From assembly GCF_014642075.1 (NCBI RefSeq), contig NZ_BMIK01000014.1:1-64000 (forward strand): a DNA stretch of 64,000 bases, read 5' to 3'. The stretch comes from Parapedobacter defluvii. Its GTDB lineage: Bacteria > Bacteroidota > Bacteroidia > Sphingobacteriales > Sphingobacteriaceae. The notes beneath the pieces were generated by a model. That model was given only the letters and a program-made list of their open reading frames with translations, had not been told where the DNA came from and searched no databases. This document shows positions 53,375-63,300 of this stretch, piece by piece. Positions within the stretch are counted from its first letter, which is position 1, and each line of letters begins with the position of its first letter. Position numbers and translations under genes: made by a program.

Positions 53375-54589
53375 CTATACACCTAGATAAGGGTTTCCCC
53401 AACCTGAAGTAGGTCCCTCCATGCTTTTCATAAGTTCGTCATCGGTGATATCCACTGTTTCCAGAGCGCTTTGAACAGCCATATGAATGGTGTGGCCATC
53501 TCCGCTATACGTGTTTTTAACAAGGTATACGTAATTGGCCCTACCTGGCTGTGACGAATCGATCTGCAACGCACCCCTTATCGAATAGGCCCGGGCCTCG
53601 CTTATGGCCTCTTTCAAACTTCTGCTACCTTTATTCCTCAGCGCCTCGGCCAATACCGAGCCTGTTGCCGAACCTAACTCGTTGAATGGGCTATTCGTAT
53701 TCAATTCGCCAATGATGGGTTGCACATTTTCCATATCCAGCGTGGTAGTCACTGCCGTATATACGGTTATCTCCTGCGCTCGTCCGTCAAAAGGTTGTAA
53801 CAGGAAAGGTAAAGCCAGCAAGGGTATTTGTTTATAATATCCGGAATGGACATATTCCTGCAGAAATTCAGATGCTTCTCCTCCACAAAATGCACCGAAG
53901 ATAAAATCAGGTCGAAATTCAGCGATATGTTTAAATACATCCTTGGGGTTAGCCGTTTTATTGTCATGCTGAAGTTGAGCAATCGAAAAAGACATGACCG
54001 ATTGGCTATCGGCTGCCTCCATGCCTAATTTGAGCATATTTGAGAAAGAATACCCTGCATCGTATATGCTGGCGACAAACATGCCGCGTTTACCAAAGGT
54101 GTGAACCGCCCAGTAACCCAAGGACCAGATCTGTTGCCAAGAATGGATGGAATTTATAAACGTATAGGGATTGAAACGGTGGGGATTAGGCACATGTTCC
54201 CCGATGTTATTAAGTAAGAACGGGATATGGTGCTTTTCAAACTTTTCAGCGATTTCCATCGCTACTTGATTAGACAACACACCCGTTACCGCGTCAACCC
54301 GATGATAGCCAATGAGCTTGTTAATGGCTTCTTCCACTGCCATCTTGCTCCCTTGCCCGATGAATTCCGGAATCAATTCGATAGCGAAGTCATTTTCTGC
54401 CAATTTTTCCTGTAACTCATGTTTCAGTGCCCGCTCAAAATCTTTTCCCATGGGTAAAATGGTTGAAGAGGGTAACAGTACGCCTATTGTGATTGTATTC
54501 ATACTACTCGCGGAACCGATATGGCGGGCATGATGTTCGCCGGACAAATCACCGACAGACAAGCTATGAATGGGTAGATGTATATTCAT
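53375..54589 (-). CDS. Type 1 periplasmic-binding-protein fold without signal peptide (404 aa)
   Basis: Resembles LivK/AmiC-type ligand-binding proteins (TITIGVLLPSSTILPMGKDF, VDAVTGVLSNQVAMEIAEKF, PDFIFGAFCGGEASEFLQEY). Unlike transport binding proteins it has no signal peptide, whether it starts at ATG 54589 (MNIHLPIHS) or at in-frame ATG 54502 (MNTITIGVLL, 375 aa). It should therefore stay in the cytoplasm, as does the amide sensor AmiC. No ABC permease or ATPase gene is nearby. It is the first gene of the minus-strand operon with the formyltransferase and three tail-collar proteins, downstream of the twin palindromes. Confidence 0.82.
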   Translation of the reverse strand: MNIHLPIHSLSVGDLSGEHHARHIGSASSMNTITIGVLLPSSTILPMGKDFERALKHELQEKLAENDFAIELIPEFIGQGSKMAVEEAINKLIGYHRVDAVTGVLSNQVAMEIAEKFEKHHIPFLLNNIGEHVPNPHRFNPYTFINSIHSWQQIWSLGYWAVHTFGKRGMFVASIYDAGYSFSNMLKLGMEAADSQSVMSFSIAQLQHDNKTANPKDVFKHIAEFRPDFIFGAFCGGEASEFLQEYVHSGYYKQIPLLALPFLLQPFDGRAQEITVYTAVTTTLDMENVQPIIGELNTNSPFNELGSATGSVLAEALRNKGSRSLKEAISEARAYSIRGALQIDSSQPGRANYVYLVKNTYSGDGHTIHMAVQSALETVDITDDELMKSMEGPTSGWGNPYLGV

Positions 54590-54699
54590 TTTAGCTAATT
54601 GGTGGACACTTCATACCCGCCAGTTTGCAACGGGTGTTTAGTGGCCATTAACAAAAAATGCAAACGCTTATAGTAGACATTATCGTTGCTTTGGTTGTA

Positions 54700-54707
54700 C
54701 AAAAATA
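54700..54707 (-). promoter_or_regulatory. Candidate -7 box (TATTTTTG) of the tail-collar operon
   Basis: Minus-strand TAnnTTTG match. Transcription would start near 54696, about 107 nt before the ATG at 54589. The first palindrome is centred about 41.5 bp upstream of it. No -33 TTG is clear, which is common for activator-dependent promoters. Confidence 0.45.
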
Positions 54708-54728
54708 AGTCGCTGATGTCGTAAACGC

Positions 54729-54746
54729 CCTATACTAAAGTATAGG
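54729..54746. promoter_or_regulatory. Operator-like palindrome 1 (CCTATACTAAAGTATAGG)
   Basis: Perfect 8-bp arms CCTATACT/AGTATAGG around AA. The 17-bp core is repeated with one change at 54821-54837. Centre at 54737.5 is about -41.5 from the candidate operon start. A LuxR-type HTH protein is encoded next door. Confidence 0.65.
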
Positions 54747-54820
54747 ATTTAATAAATAATTAGTTTTTTTACTAATTAAACAATTAAATAGGTAATTGAT
54801 TATCAAATAATTAATACAAA

Positions 54821-54837
54821 CCTATACCAAAGTATAG
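54821..54837. promoter_or_regulatory. Operator-like palindrome 2 (CCTATACCAAAGTATAG)
   Basis: Sixteen of 17 bases match palindrome 1; 6-bp arms CTATAC/GTATAG around CAAA. Centre at 54829.5 is about -71.5 from the candidate plus-strand start near 54901, that is, upstream of the regulator's own promoter. Confidence 0.65.
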
Positions 54838-54889
54838 TTTTTTCTATCCCTTAATTTCTGACCAATGGCCCAATCCATCGAAAAAATCC

Positions 54890-54897
54890 TATTTTTG
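54890..54897 (+). promoter_or_regulatory. Candidate -7 box (TATTTTTG) of the 7TM-LuxR regulator gene
   Basis: Plus-strand TAnnTTTG match; start of transcription near 54901, leader about 31 nt. No clear -33 box. Confidence 0.45.
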
Positions 54898-54931
54898 CCG
54901 CTTATAAATTTAAACACCGACTATTGCTACC

Positions 54932-56362
54932 ATGAAAAGGGCCATCTACCTCCTTTTTCTTATTTGGCTGCTTACTTCAGCATTTTTGCCAGGCCCTTAT
55001 GTCTATGCCCAAGCCGGTGACTTCCCTGCCGCCCAGATTGAACAGTTGTTTTTCACGCCCATGCAAAGCAACGAGAACCTTTCGGTTGCTGAAGATAACC
55101 AAGGAAACAACTGGATACGGGGGTATATCCCTGCGGATTTATTGGGTGTACCGATCATTTTCCAAATTCCATCGGCGCGGGTACACGACTATGACCTCTA
55201 CTTGCGTCAAGACGGCGAATGGAAGCGCATGCTCCGGAATACCGATAGCCGCTCGGGGCATTTCAAAAGCAGGTTTCCGCAATATACACTGATACCGAGT
55301 GATTCCTTATACTATCTATCATTCGGAGCGCATCCGCCGCAGACCCTGCAGGTGCAGCTCGGGGAGCGCAATCAGTTCTCGAGTAACGAATCCTTCGACC
55401 TGTTCCGTATCGGATTGTATTACGGCCTTGCACTGATGTCAGTCATTTTTAACCTGGTCTTTTTCCTGATCTTTAAGGACAGGCGATTTATCACCTATTG
55501 CATCCTCCTACTGACTACGTTCCTCTCTTTTTTTTATGAGGATGGTATGTTTCATTATTTCTCCGATGGGCGCTTGGTAATAGACCATCTAATTGTATTT
55601 AACAGTGCCGTGTCATCCATTATTTCCGTGCCATTCACCTATTATTTTCTTGATCTAAGCATCCCCTTCAAACGTTTCGGAAAATGGTTTTTGGGAATAT
55701 CTGCGCTGTTATTGGCCAGTAGTCTAGTCTATGCGATTACAGACAGCTACGCCGCCCAGATCTTCACCTATTCCTTATGCTTCCTATTTCCGGTCTGTTG
55801 CCTCTACCTGGCCCTCCGGCGGTTCCGACACGATGTTTACGCCCGTTTCTTGGTGCTGTCATTCAGTTTCGTGGTCATTATCGGACTGCTGTATGTCCTA
55901 TATACCCGGATCGATTCATCTACTTATTCACCCTTTGGCATCAGTACATTCCGGCTGGTAAGTGCCATTGAGATCATTGCCATCAGCTTTGCCATCATCT
56001 TCAAAGCCAAGAGCTTGCAACATGAGAATGACCGATACCGTGAGGAGTTAAACAACTATCTAAAAACCTTGGAAATCAAAGAAGTCGAAGAACGTTACCG
56101 AAAAAATGGCGCCGCCCACGCAGAGACTCAATCCGACACGAAAGAAAAACTAGTAGATGCATTGAAAGCCCAGTACGAGCTCACCGATCGGGAAATTGAA
56201 GTTTTGCTTTGCATTTGGGACGGGTTAACCAATAAAGAGATTGCTGAGCAACTTTTCGTCACTTTGAGTACAACGAAATATCACGTTAGCAATCTCTATC
56301 TGAAACTGGACGTCAAAAACAGGAATCAGGCACAGGTACTTCAAAAATCATTGAAAGCATGA
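54932..56362 (+). CDS. Membrane-bound 7TM-DISM/LuxR-type transcription regulator (476 aa)
   Basis: Signal peptide (1-26), an exported jelly-roll-like 7TMR-DISM sensory domain (~27-155), seven membrane helices (~158-358), a short coiled coil (~360-395), and a C-terminal LuxR HTH (415-470, LTDREIEVLLCIWDGLTNKE and LSTTKYHVSNLYLKL). No kinase or receiver domain lies between, so an outside signal could pass directly to a DNA-binding domain at the membrane. It is divergent from the tail-collar operon across a region with two palindromes that could be its sites. Convergent with PorP/SprF copy C, 20 nt away. Confidence 0.9.
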   Translation: MKRAIYLLFLIWLLTSAFLPGPYVYAQAGDFPAAQIEQLFFTPMQSNENLSVAEDNQGNNWIRGYIPADLLGVPIIFQIPSARVHDYDLYLRQDGEWKRMLRNTDSRSGHFKSRFPQYTLIPSDSLYYLSFGAHPPQTLQVQLGERNQFSSNESFDLFRIGLYYGLALMSVIFNLVFFLIFKDRRFITYCILLLTTFLSFFYEDGMFHYFSDGRLVIDHLIVFNSAVSSIISVPFTYYFLDLSIPFKRFGKWFLGISALLLASSLVYAITDSYAAQIFTYSLCFLFPVCCLYLALRRFRHDVYARFLVLSFSFVVIIGLLYVLYTRIDSSTYSPFGISTFRLVSAIEIIAISFAIIFKAKSLQHENDRYREELNNYLKTLEIKEVEERYRKNGAAHAETQSDTKEKLVDALKAQYELTDREIEVLLCIWDGLTNKEIAEQLFVTLSTTKYHVSNLYLKLDVKNRNQAQVLQKSLKA

Positions 56363-56381
56363 CCGTGCTTCACTTCCCCCT

Positions 56382-57278
56382 TTATAATAACCCCGTTGCT
56401 CCACCAAATCGATATTGCAGTCCGATCTCATGGGTCGTGTTGCTGATCCGCCGGTTCAGCGGTTCGTTGCCCGGATTGAACTGGTAGCTGTAACCCAGCC
56501 CGAAGCCGCCGAACTTAAACTGTGCCATCCCGGCAATCTCCCCGTAGCTTCGCACGTTTGTCCCGATTCCGAAAACTTCCTTGATGAACACCAACGCAGA
56601 TACCTCCGCCTGCGGACGCAGGTTCTCTGCATAGGTCACCAGCAGCGACGGCCGGAACCGGAAGTCTGTGCCCAGCGGAAACAGCGCCCCGGCCGTCAGG
56701 TGGTATAGGTTACGGAAGCTATACCGGCTGTCCGAGTCTACGCCCAGACTACCTAGCATCAATCGCGGAAGTGAAAGCCCCACGTAGTATCGTTCCGGTC
56801 GGTAAAGCATTACCCCAAAGCCCACCAATGCATCCGTCTCCCGCACGTCCTCGCGGAATGCCGGATCCTGCGGATCCAGCTGCGAAAAACGGCCGTCAAG
56901 GTAGCTCATCCCAGCATTCAGCGACATACCCACATATTCACTTTCCGAGATACGGACACTTTTGGCAAAGAATGCCGATGCCTCCGTCAGCTTCTCCAAC
57001 GCCAGGCTCTCGTGCCGGACACTGATCCCTGCCGTGGCACCGAAATTCCGGAACCCCACGTGGCCGCTTCCCCAAAACACTTCGGGTGCTCCTTCCATGC
57101 CGACCCACTGACGGCGGCCAATCACACTCACCTCACCGCCGGGGTGAAGCAGGCTTGCAGCGGGATTGATTACCGTGCACAGTTCCCCGTACTGTGTATG
57201 CGTCAGGGCCTGCTGGCCATATGCAGCTGCCGATGCACACCATACCGCCACTACCGTTGTGATTAGATTCCGTTTCAT
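56382..57278 (-). CDS. PorP/SprF-family T9SS membrane protein, copy C (298 aa)
   Basis: Same family as copies A and B: signal peptide (LITTVVAVWCASAAAYGQ), QQALTHTQYGE, IGRRQWVGMEGAPEV, LSYLDGRFSQLDPQDPAF, C-terminal LNRRISNTTHEIGLQYRFGG. It starts 52 nt after the stop of adhesin C on the same strand, repeating the adhesin-then-PorP/SprF order. Confidence 0.92.
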   Translation of the reverse strand: MKRNLITTVVAVWCASAAAYGQQALTHTQYGELCTVINPAASLLHPGGEVSVIGRRQWVGMEGAPEVFWGSGHVGFRNFGATAGISVRHESLALEKLTEASAFFAKSVRISESEYVGMSLNAGMSYLDGRFSQLDPQDPAFREDVRETDALVGFGVMLYRPERYYVGLSLPRLMLGSLGVDSDSRYSFRNLYHLTAGALFPLGTDFRFRPSLLVTYAENLRPQAEVSALVFIKEVFGIGTNVRSYGEIAGMAQFKFGGFGLGYSYQFNPGNEPLNRRISNTTHEIGLQYRFGGATGLL

Positions 57279-57330
57279 ATAAACCTTCTGTTGTCAAACG
57301 TCTGTTATCTGTTGTCTCCTACTTCACCCA
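57279..57330. other. Spacer of short near-repeats between adhesin C and PorP/SprF C
   Basis: Contains imperfect copies of a CTGTTGTC / CTGTTATC unit (TTCTGTTGTC, GTCTGTTATC, TGTTGTCTCC). No terminator; co-transcription is likely. Confidence 0.45.
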
Positions 57331-60300
57331 CTAATACCTCAGCACGAAATACCCTTTCTTATGCTCCCACATCCCGTTTACCTTTACCTCAACGATGTAG
57401 AAGTATGTACCCGCGGGCAGCTGTTCCTGTCCGGTGCTAATGCCGCGGAATGCGATCCGGTCATTGTCATAACCAGAAGCCTCCCAAAGCACGGTGCCGT
57501 TCCGGTTGATGACCGTAACGCGGTTCTCCCGGTAATCGCGGATGCCTTCCACCATCAGGAACTCGTTGACGCCGTCGCCATTCGGCGATACGGCGGGATG
57601 TACCCGCACGGCAAAGTCAGCCGAGGGGTCCACCACCCGAAGCGTTACCGTCACCGGATCTGCGGCTTCATAGTTGCCATCTCCCACCTGCGTGGCCGTG
57701 ATGTTCACCGTTCCCAGGCGGTGAATGTGAAGGGTGTAATCACTCAATGTGGCTACCTGGTCATCATCGAGGCTCAGCATCACCGGAAGGCCGCTGCCCG
57801 CCGAAACAGCCAACTGGATGCTTCCTACATTGCGGTTCACCTCCGAAGGTGTACTGAACGTGATGGCCTGCTGCGCCTTAGTTACCGTCAGTGTAGCCTC
57901 TTGATAGGTAAAGGCATAGTTGGCCGCCTTCCCTCCCGACACCGCAATGGCATAGCTACCTGGTACGCTACCTTCGGTTGCCTCCGTGGATGCCTGCGGC
58001 TGCGTTTCCAGGGAAGAAGGATTATCCCCATTCACAAAGCCATTGTACGAGATTACAAATGCTGGATTGCTTTCGCCGTACGCACGTGTGGCATCCGGTA
58101 TACCGACCGTAAGCGGTGTTTTTGCAATGCGCAGTACCCTAATTACAGGTACTGCTGCCGCGTATTCCAGATCACCCGATTGCGTCGCGATGACCTGGAT
58201 GTCCCCCGCCCCGTGAATGCGCAAGCGGTTATCGCTCTCTATTTCGGCAATGTCTGTCAGATCACCCTTCATGTCGGTGATCACATAGCGCACCGGCAAT
58301 CCACTGCTCGCAGTCGCGTCCAGTGTCACTGGTTTATCGCCATAAGTCCGATCAGCAAGCATACCGAAATTAATCCGCTGCGGTTTGTTGTCGACCAATA
58401 GCAACCCTACCGACACCGAACGTTCACCTTTACCACCTGCCACAATTCCATTTGCCTGTAAGGTATGACGACCGGGTTCCAAATGCATCGGAACCGTAAG
58501 GGTACCCGCAAAACGCCCATCTGTTCCCACTGGAATATGGCCAACCAGCTCAGGTACCGAGAACAGGTAAACCGTTACCACCGTTCCAGGCTCGAAACCA
58601 CTGCCACTCACGTAAACTGCGGCATCCACACCGCGTATCAGCCGAATCACTGCATCGATTGCTGAAATCGGAATCCGTTCGCCGTCCATGCCGAGTGAAG
58701 CCAACTCTATCGCATATCCCTCGCCGTGCAGCCGCAGGTATTCCCCTTCAATCACCTCCAGCGTGATGGCTTCAACGCCTCCCTCTGTAATCACTACCGT
58801 CTCACCGGGTTCCGGTTCGGGGAATTCTCCATCTGCATTGGGTACCGGCTTTGTGGGGATAATGCCCGCTAGTTCTGCACTGAACGCGCCCATTCCGGCT
58901 ACGTTTTCTGCGGCAATGCGGAACCGGTAGGACCGGTTGTTGTCCAAGCCGATTACTACCGCTTGTGTGTCTACCAAAGGAGCGTGTTCGGCAGTCGTCC
59001 AAGTTTGCCCATCGTCATATGAATACTGAATGACGTAATTGACAATCGGCTGCACACTACCCTGCGGAGATTGCCACCTCAGCTTTACCTGTCTGTCTCC
59101 AGCAATGGCCGAAAGTCCTGTTGGCACGCCCGGAACCTTGACCGGCTCTTCCGGGTATACTGAAATCTTGAATTTTACTACCGTCTCATTTCCTGCTTCG
59201 TCAGTTACAACCAAGGTATATTCACCCTCCTCCGTGACGGCTGTACCCGAAGTGAACGGCTGACCATTTAAGGTAGCGGTGCCCTCATTGAAAGCCGGGG
59301 TCACCGCCTGGTTGTATACCTCGCCGTCCGATACGCCTGTGACCACAGGAGGGGTCGTATCCGGCGCCAATCTGTCTATCGTGAAACGGACTACCGTCTC
59401 GTTTCCTGCTTCGTCCGTTACAACCAGCGTGTACTCACCATCCTCCGTGACAACTGTACCCGAAGTGAACGGCTGACCATTTAAGGTAGCGGTGCCCTCA
59501 TTGAAAGCCGGGGTCACCGCCTGGTTGTATACCTCGCCGTCCGATACGCCTGTGACCACAGGGGGCACTTTGTAAAAAGTCACGCTACTCTCATCCGTTG
59601 TCATCACTACATTTGAGCCGGTATTTCCCACGAAATCCACCAATCCATTCACCATAAAATCGATTGTTCCTGCTTCGTCTCCTTCCGTAAGTTCATATTC
59701 CGCTTGCCATTGTAGACCATCGGCACCCAAAGCATTGACAACAGCCGGATTACCTGCTATTTTAACAACAGGCTCTGCAAGGGGTTTACTAGCGGTAAAT
59801 GTCAGGACAATCTTGTTCCCTATCTTGGCCACAGACGACATCGCATTATCCGATGCGATCGATACAATTTCTAATTTTGGCCGAACGCCGTCGATGTGAA
59901 TACCCACCGTTGAAACAGGACAATAGGATAAATCTGCATCGACCCCAAGGTCAATACCATCGGCATCTTCGTCACCTTCAGCCACCGTATACCCGAAGCT
60001 TATCTCATGACCGTTATCGGACGTTCCTACAACGGATGCAGTTCTGGACTGGCCCCCTACAGTAAGTGGAAGGGCCAACACATCGCTTGCCACCATCGGT
60101 TGGTGGAAATTAATAGTAAAAATAAGTTCATCACCTATTTTGTACATACTATCCGCCGGAACAACCAGCCGGGGCGTCGGTACCTCCCCATATTCAAAGG
60201 CACCCATATCCACCGTGTCCCAGGCAAGCCTTGGATTGCCTGCCACGTCGCTATGGGTTGTCAACGAATCCAGTCCACCCGGATACCGCGCATTGTCACC

Positions 60301-63300
60301 CCCATTTATTGCAGGACTGCATCCCACAAGGTGGTAGTTGCCGGCTACAGTAGGAATATCTGCCATAGCAGGCTGATAGTCCACAAAAAGATCTGCAGGG
60401 GTACCCGCATACACCTCGCCGTTAAGCAAGTTATGACCTTCCAACCCTCCGATCAAGTTTTTTCCGGATGAAGCCGATATTTCCCCTTTATAGTCAGTTG
60501 GTCCGTTGCCCCAAACCAAATTGTTCTGCAACGTAGCGGTACTAGTGCCACTAACCACGATACCCGCATCCCCGGCTACATTACCGCTTATGGTGGTGTT
60601 GATAATGTTTAACTCGGAATTATGCACATAGATGGCTCCTCCTCCTCTTGCAACGTTGCCCGTAATTACGGTATTGATTAGTGTAATCGATGCGTTGTCC
60701 GTCGCGGTCAATCCGCCACCACCGCCGTCGGAAAAATTGCCCTTGATAATCACGTTGATCAGTAGGGGATGCGAATCTACATCACTGCTTAATCCACCGC
60801 CATAACTTCCTGCGCGATTGTTCTGCAAAACGACATTAATCAATGTTGGTGAAGAAGCATGGACATTTGCAATTCCACCTCCTTTATAGGCTCCTTCATT
60901 TTTACTGATAATAAGATTTCGCAGCATAGGTGAGGCATAACTGTTCGCGATTCCCGATCCGAATGCCATACTGGTGACGCCATTGGTAAGGGTAAAGCCA
61001 TCCAAGATCGCCGTTGCGGTCAACGGATTCTCCGCTGTATAGGTATTGTCCATGACCCTCCTTGAACCGCTGCCCGATAATATGGTTGTGTTTGCTGCCC
61101 AATCGCGTTCGTCAAGGGAAGCTTCATTCCCTGAAAATCCGCCGTAAATCGCAACCCCGTTTTTCATGCGGAAACTGGTGTCCGGTGCGAAATAAGTACC
61201 TGCTGCCACCCACACTTCACCGCCGCCTTTCGCGGCAAGTACGTCAATCATCGCCTGTAGGTCACTGCATGCCGTACCCCAATCTAAGCCCGTTCCGGTG
61301 GGTATTCCCCCGCTGTTTTGGGCTTTTACAAAACGGATGTTACTGCCGGTTACCACTGGCCCGACACGGGGACTTTCCACGGCTGTTCCTTCGTCTTCGC
61401 CATCACTGGGTAGGACCTCCACACTGATCCATTTATTGAGGTCGGTGGTAGACAATACATATGTCGCCGAAGTAGCCCCTTCAATTCGCGTTTTACCCAC
61501 ATCGCCCGCCGCTGCATCATAACGGTACCACGCAAAGATCGAGGCCTCGGGATCTTCATCGGCATCCGAATACGTATAATTGGCAGATAATCTGTCACCT
61601 ACTTCCAGCAGCCCATCGACCGTCAGATCGGAAATCACCGGCGGTGTATTGGGTACGGTAGGCGGTGTGCCCGATGTCATCACACTGGGAGCACTCCGGG
61701 AGACCGCGACAAACAATCCATTTGAGTTGGTGATCCCCGCCCATATACTTGTCACCGCAGGCGTTTGGACAGTCCAATCGGTTCCATCCGGACTGGTCAT
61801 CACCTGGTTATCGCCACCCCTGGATACCGCTACGAATTGTCCATCGCCATAGGTAATATCCATCCAGATGCCTGCATGTGCGGTTTGCCCGCTCCAGTTG
61901 ACGCCATCCGTACTGATCATCACATTGCCGTCACTAGATACTGCCACGAACCGGTCCGCACCGTAGGTTACCGCTGCCCACTGGCCCATGGCCCCCGGAT
62001 TTTGCACCGTCCAGTTCTCTCCATCGGCACTGGTCATGATGTAATTGGACCCGAAAGTAGATAACGCAACGAACTGACCCGCACCGTACGTAACGGACAG
62101 CCAATAGCCTTTATGCCCCAGCACCGAGGTCCAGTCCGTTCCGTTCTCACTGATCATCACGTGATTGCCCTCGCCTCCCTCAAAGGCAACAGCCACAAAC
62201 TTGCCGTTGCCATAGGTTACCGATCGCCAGCTTCTATCTTCGGCTGCAGCATGAGCCTCCCAATGGATACCATCTGTACTGGTCATCACGCGGTTTGTTC
62301 CATCCTGTGCAACCGCAACAAACTTCCCATCCGCAAACGTGATATCTTGCCAAGCGTTGTTCTCCGGAACGACCTGTGCCGTCCAGTTCACCCCATCCGG
62401 ACTGGTCATGATCCGGTTTGTACCTCCATAAGATGCAGCCACGAACAAACCATTTCCATAAGCTACCGAATTCCATAGGCCTTCCGGGGCCGGTGTTCGC
62501 AATGCCCATTCACTGCCGGGAATGGGGCCTGCCTCTCCGATCGGTCCTTGGATATCGCTCTCCACCGAAGGTCCATCAACCGATCCATCGTTCGGGGTTA
62601 CTTCAAAGCTGATGTATTTACCTTTGTCTTCCGCCTGTAATGCATAGGTCTTTGCTATGGCGCCATCAATGGCAGTTTTATTGGTTCCCGCCGCGTCATC
62701 CGAACGGTACCATTTAAATGTCGATTTATCTTCGTCCCCATCGGGGTCATCGAAGGTGTAGCTGCCGGTGAGCATCAATCTTACGTTTAAGGTACCCGTA
62801 AAGGACACATCGATGGCCTCAGGGGCACGGTTGATTACCCCGAACTCGCTTTCGTACGCACCTAAGTCAATGATGCCTCCTAACGAGTGGTTATACACCC
62901 GGGTGTTCCCGTCCAAATCAAGGTCGTCAGCCAGTTTCCCTCCGGCAGTGGTATACGCCACATTGCTCCCGGCATTGACGGCCTTGCTGGTTTCTGTAAG
63001 GCGTAGGTTACCATGTATGGTGGGCAGGTCCGTCAAGTCAACATCTTCCTCAAATAGCGGATCTGCATCCATATTGTTGCCATCGTTGACCCCAATAGTT
63101 CCAACCCAGTTATCGCTGTCGTCGAAACTGTTGGCAACAGCGCTGTAGGAAATAGACGGATTGTAAGGATAGCTATTGGTATAGTTATAAATGGATGCCG
63201 AAGCTGTTTCAGTACCCCCACCTGCACGGTTATTCCAAACAATTGAATTAGCCAACTTAAAATAGGCATTGTGGCTGTATATCCCGCCACCGTTAGCACC

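Larger units (their letters stand above)
54590..54931. promoter_or_regulatory. Divergent control region with two palindromes
   Basis: AT-rich 342-bp region between the tail-collar operon (-) and the 7TM-LuxR regulator (+). It has candidate -7 boxes on both strands: TATTTTTG at 54707-54700 (-) and at 54890-54897 (+). Two copies of a 17-bp palindrome occur at 54729-54745 and 54821-54837, 92 bp apart. Between them is an 8-bp inverted repeat TAATTAGT / ACTAATTA (54757-54764 / 54771-54778). No gene is visible. Confidence 0.65.

Noticed and set aside
53375-54589. ABC transporter solute-binding component
   Set aside because: No signal peptide and no permease or ATPase genes; a cytosolic sensor is more consistent.
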